Positions 9,549 to 17,347 of a DNA stretch of 64,000 nucleotides are shown here, one piece after another. Position 1 is the stretch's first letter, and each line of letters opens with the position of its first letter. The notes under the pieces are model-generated. The model made no database searches. It was not told where the DNA came from and saw nothing but the letters and a program-made list of their open reading frames with translations. The position numbers and the translations under genes were made by a program. Origin of the DNA: an uncultured Pseudoxanthomonas sp. (GTDB taxonomy: Bacteria; Pseudomonadota; Gammaproteobacteria; Xanthomonadales; Xanthomonadaceae); the NCBI RefSeq assembly GCF_946886695.1, contig NZ_CAMPJD010000019.1, forward strand, positions 1 to 64,000, read 5' to 3'.

Positions 9549-11315
9549 ATGTCGCACCGTCTGACCGTTACCCTGCTGTCCGTCGCCCTGCTGGCCGCCT
9601 GCCAGTCCAGTCCCACCGCGCAGCATTCGCCCGAAGCGGAGGTGGCCGCGGCCGGCTCCGACGCCCGCCTCGCCAACCAGGCTGCGGATGCGGCACGGAC
9701 TGAGCAGGCTACGCTGGACAGCGTCGTCGTGACCGGCAACCGCCTGCGCCGCGAGCAGGCCAAGGCCATCAGGCCCACGGGGCACGCCTACGCACCGCCT
9801 CCACCGCCGGCTCCGGTGATGGCGATGGAATACCGTGTCGCCCACGCCCCCATCGCCCAGCCCGCCACGCCGGTCAACACGGAAAAGTACGCCGAGCGCG
9901 ACGACAACCCGGTGCGTCGTACGCTCGATGAACCCGTCTCCACGTTCTCGGTGGACGTGGATACGGGCAGCTACAGCAACGTGCGCCGCATGCTGCGCGA
10001 AGGGCAGCGTCCGCCCGCCGATGCGGTGCGCGCGGAGGAATTCATCAACTACTTCCGCTACGGCCACGCTGCACCGACGGACCGCAGTCGTCCTTTCAAC
10101 GTGACCACCGAACTCGCACCTGCGCCCTGGAACGCCAAGCGCCAGCTGCTGATGGTCGGCATCAAGGGCTACGACGTACCCAAGGCGACGCTGCCGCCGG
10201 CCAACCTGGTGTTCCTGCTGGACACGTCGGGTTCGATGGAGTCGCCGGACAAACTGCCGTTGCTGAAAAAATCGTTCGCCCAGCTGGTGCCGCAACTGCG
10301 TGCGCAGGATCGCGTCAGCATCGTCGTGTACGCCGGTTCTGCGGGCCTCGTGCTGCCGCCGACCCCCGGTGACCGGCATGACGAGATCCTGGCGGCGCTC
10401 GACCGCCTGCAGGCCGGCGGCAGCACCAACGGCGGTGACGGTATCCGGTTGGCCTATGCGATGGCGAAACAGGCGTTCGTCAAGGAAGGCGTGAATCGCG
10501 TGATCCTGGCGACCGATGGCGACTTCAATGTCGGCACGGTCAGCCAGGACGCGTTGGAGACCATGGTCGCCGACCAGCGCACGTCCGGTATCGCGCTGAC
10601 GACGCTGGGCTTCGGCACCGGCAATTACAACGACGCACTGGCCGAGAAGCTGGCAGATGTGGGTGATGGTAACCATGCCTACATCGACACGCTGCAGGAA
10701 GGCCGCAAGGTGCTGTTGGATGAAATGCAGTCCACCCTGCTGACCATCGCCCGCGACGTGAAGATCCAGGTGGAGTTCAACCCCGCCGTCGTGTCCGAGT
10801 ACCGCTTGATCGGCTACGAGAATCGCGTGCTGGCCAACGAGGATTTCGCCAATGACAAGGTCGATGCCGGCGACATCGGTGCCGGGCACGAGGTCACCGC
10901 CCTGTACGAGATCACGCCGGTGGGTACCGGTGCCGAGCGCCTTCCCGTCCTGCGCTACGGCGGCAAGCAGGTCGATGCCGGGGCCTCCACCGCCGAAGTC
11001 GCGCACGTGCGCCTGCGCTACAAGCTGCCGGGCCAGGACAGCAGCCGGCTCATCGAGACGCCGATCGCACGCAGCTCGCTGACCCCGCAACCCAGCGATG
11101 CCTTCCGTTTCGCCAGCGCCGTGGCGGCCTATGCCGATCTGCTGCGCGGCGGACAGCGTATCGATGGCTGGAGCTGGAACGACGTGGCGCGCACCGCGCG
11201 CGGCGCGACCGGTCGTGACCCGCATGGCCTGAAGGCGGAATTCATCGGGATGATCGACCAGGCGCATCGGCTGGTGGCCGTGCAGGACGACGCACCCGCC
11301 ATCGCGGGCGACTGA
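9549..11315 (+). CDS. YfbK-type von Willebrand factor A lipoprotein with TonB-box-like segment
   Basis: 588 aa. Signal peptide with lipobox SVALLAAC (Cys18). Residues 55-65 read TLDSVVVTGNR, which resembles the TonB-box region of outer-membrane receptors. Then come the YfbK-specific N-terminal domain (~100-180, TFSVDVDTGSYSNVRRML), a vWA domain with intact MIDAS (Asp225, DTSGSM; ATDGDFNVG) and a C-terminal DUF3520 region (~400-585). Function is unknown in the family. A strong terminator follows the gene. Confidence 0.9.
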   Translation: MSHRLTVTLLSVALLAACQSSPTAQHSPEAEVAAAGSDARLANQAADAARTEQATLDSVVVTGNRLRREQAKAIRPTGHAYAPPPPPAPVMAMEYRVAHAPIAQPATPVNTEKYAERDDNPVRRTLDEPVSTFSVDVDTGSYSNVRRMLREGQRPPADAVRAEEFINYFRYGHAAPTDRSRPFNVTTELAPAPWNAKRQLLMVGIKGYDVPKATLPPANLVFLLDTSGSMESPDKLPLLKKSFAQLVPQLRAQDRVSIVVYAGSAGLVLPPTPGDRHDEILAALDRLQAGGSTNGGDGIRLAYAMAKQAFVKEGVNRVILATDGDFNVGTVSQDALETMVADQRTSGIALTTLGFGTGNYNDALAEKLADVGDGNHAYIDTLQEGRKVLLDEMQSTLLTIARDVKIQVEFNPAVVSEYRLIGYENRVLANEDFANDKVDAGDIGAGHEVTALYEITPVGTGAERLPVLRYGGKQVDAGASTAEVAHVRLRYKLPGQDSSRLIETPIARSSLTPQPSDAFRFASAVAAYADLLRGGQRIDGWSWNDVARTARGATGRDPHGLKAEFIGMIDQAHRLVAVQDDAPAIAGD

Positions 11316-11324
11316 ATGGAGAAA

Positions 11325-11353
11325 GCCGGGGCCGAGGGATCGGCCCCGGCCCT
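11325..11353 (+). terminator. Rho-independent-type terminator after the vWA gene
   Basis: A perfect 11-bp stem GCCGGGGCCGA / TCGGCCCCGGC (11325-11335 with 11340-11350) closes a GGGA loop ten bases after the vWA stop. The following CCTTATC is only weakly T-rich, so termination efficiency is uncertain. Confidence 0.7.
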
Positions 11354-11381
11354 TATCCTCACACCCGAAGCGGGCCTCCCC

Positions 11382-11765
11382 ATGAAGCGCCTCACTCTGT
11401 TGCTCTCGTGCCTGCTGCTGGCTCCCATCCCTGCGTTCGCTGACAGCTGTGGCATCCGCATCGTCGTGGTGAACCACCGTGCCGATGCGGTCTCGGTATC
11501 GCTGAAGAGCTTCTATGCGGACCGCGCGCTGGCCGCTCCGTCGCCCCGGGACTTCGACGCTCCCGTCTACGGCACCACCGTCCCTCCCTACTTCTCATCG
11601 CTGCAGCAGATCGAGGTCCCGGCGCATGGCTCCGCCAGCGTCGCCTTCAGGCGACTCTGTGTCGGTGACTTCTGGGTGAACTGGCGGGAGGTATCCGCCG
11701 ACGGGAAAGTCCATTCGTCAGGCCAAACGCAGCCGGGTGACAACGACCCCATCCACATCCGTTAG
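11382..11765 (+). CDS. Secreted hypothetical protein
   Basis: 127 aa, no family recognised. A clear Sec signal peptide (MKRLTLLLSCLLLAPIPAFA) is cleaved before DSCGIRI. The mature part is a small beta-rich domain with two cysteines (DSCGIR, FRRLCVGDF) that could form a disulfide. An in-frame start at 11316 would place extra residues over the terminator hairpin, so 11382 is preferred. It ends 27 bp before the convergent GGDEF-EAL gene. Confidence 0.75.
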   Translation: MKRLTLLLSCLLLAPIPAFADSCGIRIVVVNHRADAVSVSLKSFYADRALAAPSPRDFDAPVYGTTVPPYFSSLQQIEVPAHGSASVAFRRLCVGDFWVNWREVSADGKVHSSGQTQPGDNDPIHIR

Positions 11766-11792
11766 CGGGGCGTGTGCAGCGAACCTCAGGAC

Positions 11793-14699
11793 TCAGGCGA
11801 CGTCGGCCGCCACCGCCTCCATCTGCGCTGCAGGACGTCCCAGCAGATAACCCTGGCCGAGCAGGCAGCCCAGTTCGATCAACGACTGGCGCTGCTCTTC
11901 GGTTTCAACGCCCTCAGCGATCGTCTCGATGCCCAGCGTACCCGCCAGCGCCAGGATCGCACGCACCAGCGCCAGGCTTTCCGGCCGCGCTTCGCTGCCC
12001 AGTCCGGAGACGAAGCTGCGGTCGATCTTCAGCACCGAGATCGGGAAGCGGTGCAGGTACGACAACGCGGAGAAGCCCGTGCCGAAGTCATCGAGTTGCG
12101 CGAGGATGCCGTGTTGCCGCAGCGTGCGCAGGATGCGCAATGTGCGTGGTGCATCATCCAGCAACGCCACCTCGGTGATCTCCAGCCGCAACCGCGCGGG
12201 ATCCGCGCCGTGCGCTTCGAACATCGCCAGCAGACGATCGCCGAAATCGGGCGAACGGAAATGCCGCGGCGACACGTTGACCGATATGTAGCCCTCCACG
12301 CCACGCGCGATCTGGCGCACCACCTGCTCGTACAGCAACCAATCGACCTGCTCGATCAGTCCGCTGTCTTCGCCCAGGCCGATGAATTCCGCCGGCAGCA
12401 GCAGGCCACGTCGCTCGTGCTGCCAGCGCAGCAAGGCTTCGTGGCCGATCACGCGACCATCGTCCATGCGGCGGATGGGCTGGTAGAACGGCAGGAAATC
12501 GCGGTGGTTGATCGCGCGCCGCAGGTCCGCTTCCAGGTCCAGGCTCTGCATCGCGGCTTCGCGCATGGCCTCGTCGAACAGGGCGCAACGGTCGCGCCCC
12601 TGTTCCTTGGCGCGGTACATCGCAGCGTCGGCATCGCGCAGCAACTCCTCGCCGTTCCGGTAGCGCGGGTGCCAGACGGCGATGCCCAGGCTGGCGGAGG
12701 GAAACAGTTCGCGCCCCGCTACCCACATCGGGCGCCCCAGCAACGCCAACAGGCGCTGGGCGAAGTCGCGGACGTTCTCCACGCCATCCGCGTACTCGAC
12801 CAGCAGCGCGAACTCGTCGCCACCCAAACGCGAGACCACGTCGTCGTCGCGCACGCTCATGATGATGCGGCGCGCGACTTCCACCAGCAGTTCGTCGCCG
12901 GCCGCGTGCCCCATGCTGTCGTTGACCAGCTTGAACCGGTCCAGGTCGAGGAACAGCACCGCAAAGGCCTGGCCATCGCCATGGCGCGCGCGATCGATGG
13001 CAGCCGACAGCCGATCCAGCAGGTGTGGGCGGTTGGGCAGCCCGGTGAGGGCGTCGTGCGTCGCCTGGTACGTCAGCTGCTGTTCGGCGCGCAGGCGCTC
13101 GCCGATCTGCGCACGCAACTGGTGGTTCGCTTCGGCAAGCTCGCGCGTGCGCTCGTCGACCCTGCGTTCCAGTTCCGCGTGCGCGCTGCGCAGGCGCTCC
13201 TGCGCGCGCTGCCGGTCCAGGCCGTTGCCGATGTGGTGCGCGACGAAGGTCAACAGGTTCTGGTCGTGCGACGTGAACTTCACTTCTTCGGTGTAGCTCT
13301 GGACCACCACCGTGCCGACCACATCTTCGCCGCGGAACAGCGGCACGCCGAGCCAGCTGTAGGCGGGTGGTCCGTGCTGCAGGAGCTTGCCCTCTTCCGC
13401 CAGTTGGCCGATCACTTCGCGGTCGGCCAGCAGCGGCCGTCCGGTGGCGATGACGTACTCGGTCAACCCGTTTGTCAAGCGCCGCGACTTGCGCATCGGG
13501 TCGCGCTCGTCGATCGAATACGGAAAGGCCAGCTGCTCGCCATCGTCCGAAATGAGCGCGATGTAGAAATTGCGCGCGTTGATCAGCTCATCCACCACCA
13601 CGTGCACATCGGCGTAGAAACGCTCCAGGCTTTCCGAGGTGATGGCCAGGTCGGTGATGCGGAACAATGCGCGCTGCAGTTTCTCCGCGCGCTTGCGCTC
13701 CATGATCTCGGCCTGCAGCTCGCGGTTGGCGCGCTGCAGTTCGTGCGTACGCACCGCCACGCGGTGCTCCAGTTCCACGTGCGCGTGCTTGCGGTCCAGC
13801 GCGGTCAGGATGTGCTGCGCCACATAGCCCAGCAGCGCGCGATCCTCGTCGGCATAACTCGCCGGCGCGTCGTAGCTCTGCACGACGATGGCACCGCAGA
13901 CCCGGTCGTCCCGGCGCATCGGCACGCCCAGCCAGTCCAGGCTGTCCGGCCCATGCGAGGGATCGCGCATCACGCCCAGCTTCTGCCGGATGACGGCCGA
14001 CGGCCCGCGCAGCGGCTGGCCGTGGCGCAGCAGCGCGAAGGTCATGCTGTTGGCCATTTCCTCCTCGCCGAACTCGCGCTCGGGTTCGGCGACATAGGGA
14101 TCGCGCTGGTCGGCGAAGTAAAGGAAGCGGACCGAGCGGCGCTGGTCGTCGTACAGCACGATGTAGCAGTTCTCGGCATACATCAGCGAGTTCACCACCG
14201 CGTGGATGCGGCGGAGCATCTCCGGCATCTCGAGGTCGGCACCGGCCAGGTCGGCGATCTCGTAGAGCGCCTGCTGCAGCCGCTTGGATTTTTCCAGCGA
14301 AACGATGCGTGCCTGCGCGCGCGCGGCATCCAGCGATGTCACCAGCAGCGTGCGGGCCAGCGACAGCCACGCATCTTCCTCGGGCGCCGCCAGCGGGCGC
14401 GGCAATGCCAGCGCCAGCGCAACGCGCGCAGTGCCATCGGCGTTGTCCCACGCGTAGGTACGCTGCACGGGACCATCGTGCTCCACCTGCGCTTCGGCCA
14501 GCGCATGCTCGGCGCGGCGCTTCAGGGCACCGGATGCCCCCGGCGTGGCACCGCTGTCGTTGCCCAGCGCCCAGTCGCGCCAGCTGACCGCCAGTTCAGC
14601 ACCGGCCGGCAGCAGCCCACGCAGGATCGACGCAATCCGGTCCGCCGGCGAGGCGTCTGCGCTGGCCGGGTTGTCGGCGCTGATCGATGGCGTAGGCAT
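11793..14699 (-). CDS. Bifunctional cyclic-di-GMP protein with two GAF, GGDEF and EAL domains
   Basis: 968 aa, cytosolic with no membrane segment. GAF-like sensor 1 spans ~145-320, a coiled coil ~320-355, GAF-like 2 ~355-510, a second coiled coil ~510-555, GGDEF ~555-720 and EAL ~730-965. The cyclase motif GGDEF is intact (626-630) and is preceded at the correct spacing by an inhibitory-site RxxD (RDDD, 617-620). The phosphodiesterase core is intact as well (EALLR from 754, NVSPRHF, ITEVALL, LDDFGTG, LKIDRSF). Both activities are therefore possible; the net effect is unknown. It is encoded alone. Confidence 0.93.
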   Translation of the reverse strand: MPTPSISADNPASADASPADRIASILRGLLPAGAELAVSWRDWALGNDSGATPGASGALKRRAEHALAEAQVEHDGPVQRTYAWDNADGTARVALALALPRPLAAPEEDAWLSLARTLLVTSLDAARAQARIVSLEKSKRLQQALYEIADLAGADLEMPEMLRRIHAVVNSLMYAENCYIVLYDDQRRSVRFLYFADQRDPYVAEPEREFGEEEMANSMTFALLRHGQPLRGPSAVIRQKLGVMRDPSHGPDSLDWLGVPMRRDDRVCGAIVVQSYDAPASYADEDRALLGYVAQHILTALDRKHAHVELEHRVAVRTHELQRANRELQAEIMERKRAEKLQRALFRITDLAITSESLERFYADVHVVVDELINARNFYIALISDDGEQLAFPYSIDERDPMRKSRRLTNGLTEYVIATGRPLLADREVIGQLAEEGKLLQHGPPAYSWLGVPLFRGEDVVGTVVVQSYTEEVKFTSHDQNLLTFVAHHIGNGLDRQRAQERLRSAHAELERRVDERTRELAEANHQLRAQIGERLRAEQQLTYQATHDALTGLPNRPHLLDRLSAAIDRARHGDGQAFAVLFLDLDRFKLVNDSMGHAAGDELLVEVARRIIMSVRDDDVVSRLGGDEFALLVEYADGVENVRDFAQRLLALLGRPMWVAGRELFPSASLGIAVWHPRYRNGEELLRDADAAMYRAKEQGRDRCALFDEAMREAAMQSLDLEADLRRAINHRDFLPFYQPIRRMDDGRVIGHEALLRWQHERRGLLLPAEFIGLGEDSGLIEQVDWLLYEQVVRQIARGVEGYISVNVSPRHFRSPDFGDRLLAMFEAHGADPARLRLEITEVALLDDAPRTLRILRTLRQHGILAQLDDFGTGFSALSYLHRFPISVLKIDRSFVSGLGSEARPESLALVRAILALAGTLGIETIAEGVETEEQRQSLIELGCLLGQGYLLGRPAAQMEAVAADVA

Positions 14700-14955
14700 G
14701 CCCTTGTCCCGAACGAGTCGGTGCGTGGTGTCTGGAAGTCCCCCGCGGCGAGCATACCGCCTGTGCCCCCCTGAACGGAAACGGCCAGGGCAACCCCTTC
14801 AAGGGCCGTCGCGCGTTTGAAAACGTGTGCCCCGCCCCGTTCCCCCTGCCGCCTTGACCCACCCGACCACGATCCCCGACGGACGTCGATCACTGAACGT
14901 GTCGGCGCCGCGACCCCGCCCCGACTTCACGGGCGTGCGCGGACGGCTTACGCTG

Positions 14956-15516
14956 GTGTCGGTGAACGACCTCGCAGAACCCGCCGACGAGACCCTGATG
15001 CTGGCCTACGCCGCCGGCGATGCGTCGGCCTTCGAACAGCTCTACGCGCGCCATCGCGGGCCGCTGTACCGGTTCCTGTTGCGCCACCTTCGCGACCCTG
15101 CACTGGCCGACGAGTTCTTCCAGGACACCTGGCAACGTGTGATCAGCGCGCGCCAGGGGTGGAAACCGGAGGCGGCGTTCGGGACGTGGCTGTACCGGAT
15201 CGCGCACAATCGGTTGAACGACCATTGGCGCGCATCGAAACACCGACCCGCCGCGCCCGTGGACGCGGATGAGCGGACCGCACGCGTTCCCGACCATGAC
15301 ACGCCGGAGCGCCAGCTCTCCGAGTTCGAGCAGCGACGGCAGCTGCAACTGGCCATGGACGAATTGCCGCAGGAACAGCGCGAGGTCGTGCTGCTCCGGC
15401 TGGAGCAGGAGCTGACCCTGGAGGAAATCGGCGAAATCACCGGCGTGGGCCGGGAAACCGTGAAATCGCGCCTGCGCTATGCGATGGACCGGTTGCGGAC
15501 GAGATTGAACCCATGA
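14956..15516 (+). CDS. RNA polymerase ECF-type sigma factor
   Basis: About 186 aa from a GTG at 14956. Region 2 (ASAFEQLYARHRGPLYRFLL, ADEFFQDTWQRVI) and region 4 (LPQEQREVVLLRLEQELTLEEIGEITGVGRETVKSRL) are complete. An ATG at 14827 would add a Pro/Arg-rich leader not typical of the family; GTG at 14962 is another option. The last four bases overlap the start of the membrane partner gene (ATGA), the usual sigma/anti-sigma coupling. The regulated promoters are unknown. Confidence 0.88.
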   Translation: MSVNDLAEPADETLMLAYAAGDASAFEQLYARHRGPLYRFLLRHLRDPALADEFFQDTWQRVISARQGWKPEAAFGTWLYRIAHNRLNDHWRASKHRPAAPVDADERTARVPDHDTPERQLSEFEQRRQLQLAMDELPQEQREVVLLRLEQELTLEEIGEITGVGRETVKSRLRYAMDRLRTRLNP

Positions 15517-16655
15517 AGACGCCCCACGAGCCCCTGACGCCTGAAGAACGCGCGCTGGCGCAGTCGCTGTCCCGCTTGGGACCGCACGGTGCGCCCTCGC
15601 CCGACCTGGATGCGCGCATCCTGGGCGCCGCGCGGGCGGCCGTGCAAGACACGCCGTCGCGGGGCGGCGCTGTGCCGCCAACCCGCCGTCGCTGGCCACT
15701 CGGCATGGGGGTGGCGGCATCGGTACTGCTGGCCGCCGGCATTGCCTGGCAGCTTCGCCCCAGCCATGACATCCCGGTGGCCAGTGAGGCCCCGGCACAG
15801 ACGCAGCGCTCGGCCAACCTGATGGGCGAGGACGCGGACGCCGTCGCTGCGGATGCTGCCGCGCCCGCCGCCCCGCCACCCTCGCCTCCGCTTGCAACCG
15901 TGGCGACGGAGCCCGCCCTCCCGGCAAAGGCCATGCAACCTCCTTCGCCATCCGCCACCCTCGAGCGCGACGCCACACCCTCCGGCCCAGCACGCAAGAA
16001 TGCGGAAGCGGCGGCCCGTCAGGAAACCGTGCCGAAGCGTAGCCCCCTTGCGCTGATTCCCGCTGTTCCGGGTCTGCCTTCGGCCGAGGAGACTTCGCCG
16101 CGCGAGCAACCGGCCGCACCCCACGCCTTCCCGGCCGAAATGGACGCGTACGCGCCGCCGGCAGCAATGACTGCGGACGTCCCGGAAGCCATCGCGGGCG
16201 CGCAGACGCAACATCGTGCCGCGGCCCAGCAACAAGAGGACCAGCGCATCCGGTACGAGGAAGAGCGCAAACAGCAGGCAGCAGCGAATGAAAGCCGCAC
16301 CCTCGACACGATCTCCGTGACGGGCAGTCGCGCGAGGACGCGCGAACGTCAGCCCCGTGCACAGGACGTAGCACCCGCAGCTACAGCTGCTGCACCGCCG
16401 CCCCCACCCGCCCCGGCCGCCAGTGCCGGCAGCGTCCAGCCCAGTGCCGCACGCACCGCCCTTCGACGCACAGACCTGCAGCTGCCCGTCGACGCGGACA
16501 CGCGGTTGCCTCCCGAAGAATGGCTCGACCGCATCCGCCTGCGCCGCGATCTGGGCGACAACGCCAACGCGCTGCGCAGCCTGCAGCTGTTCGTACAGGA
16601 ACACCCGTTCCAGCGCGTCCCGGACGACTTGCGCCCACTGCTCGGCACACCGTGA
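15513..16655 (+). CDS. Putative anti-sigma-type membrane protein with TonB-box-like motif
   Basis: 380 aa. A cytoplasmic N-terminus (~60 aa, helical, no zinc-finger HxxxCxxC), one membrane helix at ~61-81 (WPLGMGVAASVLLAAGIAWQL), then a long Pro/Ala/Gln-rich periplasmic region. Residues 263-273 read TLDTISVTGSR, nearly the same motif as in the vWA lipoprotein. The C-terminus (~325-380) has a small conserved-looking domain (PPEEWLDRIRLRRDLGDNAN). Coupling to the sigma gene argues for an anti-sigma role; the sequence itself does not prove it. Confidence 0.75.
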   Translation: MKTPHEPLTPEERALAQSLSRLGPHGAPSPDLDARILGAARAAVQDTPSRGGAVPPTRRRWPLGMGVAASVLLAAGIAWQLRPSHDIPVASEAPAQTQRSANLMGEDADAVAADAAAPAAPPPSPPLATVATEPALPAKAMQPPSPSATLERDATPSGPARKNAEAAARQETVPKRSPLALIPAVPGLPSAEETSPREQPAAPHAFPAEMDAYAPPAAMTADVPEAIAGAQTQHRAAAQQQEDQRIRYEEERKQQAAANESRTLDTISVTGSRARTRERQPRAQDVAPAATAAAPPPPPAPAASAGSVQPSAARTALRRTDLQLPVDADTRLPPEEWLDRIRLRRDLGDNANALRSLQLFVQEHPFQRVPDDLRPLLGTP

Positions 16656-17242
16656 GCGACACCCTTGCCGCTCGCGCCTCCCAGCTGCTGGAGGTGAAGC
16701 ACAGCCGTTTCCTCGCACAGGCCGCCCCCGTCGCCGATGCCGACGGCGCGCTCGCCTTCCTGCGCGAAGTCGGCGATCCCGCCGCGACGCACAACTGCTG
16801 GGCCTACCGGATCGGCGGCGAATACCGCTCCAGCGATGACGGCGAGCCCTCGGGCACGGCGGGCCGACCGATCCTGGCCGCCATCGACGGCCAGGGTTTC
16901 GACCGGGTGATGGTGGTGGTGACGCGCTGGTACGGCGGCATCAAGCTGGGCGCGGGCGGGCTGGTGCGGGCCTATGGCGGTGCGGCGGCGGAGTGCCTGC
17001 GGACCGCCCCGCGGCAGCCGCTGGTGGCCACTACGCACCTGCTGCTGGCCTGCCTGTTCGACGACCTGGGTGCGGTGCATGCCGCGCTTGCGCCGCATCT
17101 GGCGACCAAATTGCAGGAATCGTTCGATGAAAACGGCGCGCTGCTGACGCTGGAACTCCCGGCGGATCGCGCGGATGCCTTGAAAAACCATCTGCGCGAC
17201 GCCACCCGTAACCGGGTGCGCGTGGTATCCACGGCAGCGTGA
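16652..17242 (+). CDS. YigZ/IMPACT family protein
   Basis: 196 aa. An N-terminal Impact domain (residues ~15-125) shows the hallmark AYRIGGEYRSSDDGEPSGTA and VVVTRWYGGIKLGAGGLVRAY; a C-terminal DUF1949 domain follows (~140-195). The GTG start overlaps the TGA of the preceding gene (GTGA), so the sigma gene, its partner and this gene form a coupled run. Bacterial homologues have no firmly assigned reaction; eukaryotic IMPACT binds the GCN1 translation regulator. Confidence 0.88.
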   Translation: MSDTLAARASQLLEVKHSRFLAQAAPVADADGALAFLREVGDPAATHNCWAYRIGGEYRSSDDGEPSGTAGRPILAAIDGQGFDRVMVVVTRWYGGIKLGAGGLVRAYGGAAAECLRTAPRQPLVATTHLLLACLFDDLGAVHAALAPHLATKLQESFDENGALLTLELPADRADALKNHLRDATRNRVRVVSTAA

Positions 17243-17262
17243 ATCCGGCGGCAGGTGCCTGC

Positions 17263-17322
17263 GGGAGGGGCTTCAGCCGCGACCTGGGACGACACGTTCC
17301 GGTCGCGGCTGAAGCCCCTCCC
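17263..17322. repeat. REPIN-like inverted repeat
   Basis: Two perfectly complementary 22-bp arms, 17263-17284 and 17301-17322, surround a 16-bp loop. Each arm contains the GGGAGGGGCTTCAGCCGCGA type sequence often dispersed between genes of Xanthomonadaceae. It lies in the gap between the YigZ gene and the ABC exporter. It may also act as a transcription attenuator, although no T-run follows. Confidence 0.85.
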
Positions 17323-17347
17323 ACAACCACTTCGATTCCGGATGCCG

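Noticed and set aside
11772..14774. A 1000-codon open frame on the plus strand
   Set aside because: It is the antisense shadow of the GGDEF-EAL gene; high GC leaves the opposite strand free of stops. No domain is recognisable and the minus strand has complete catalytic motifs.
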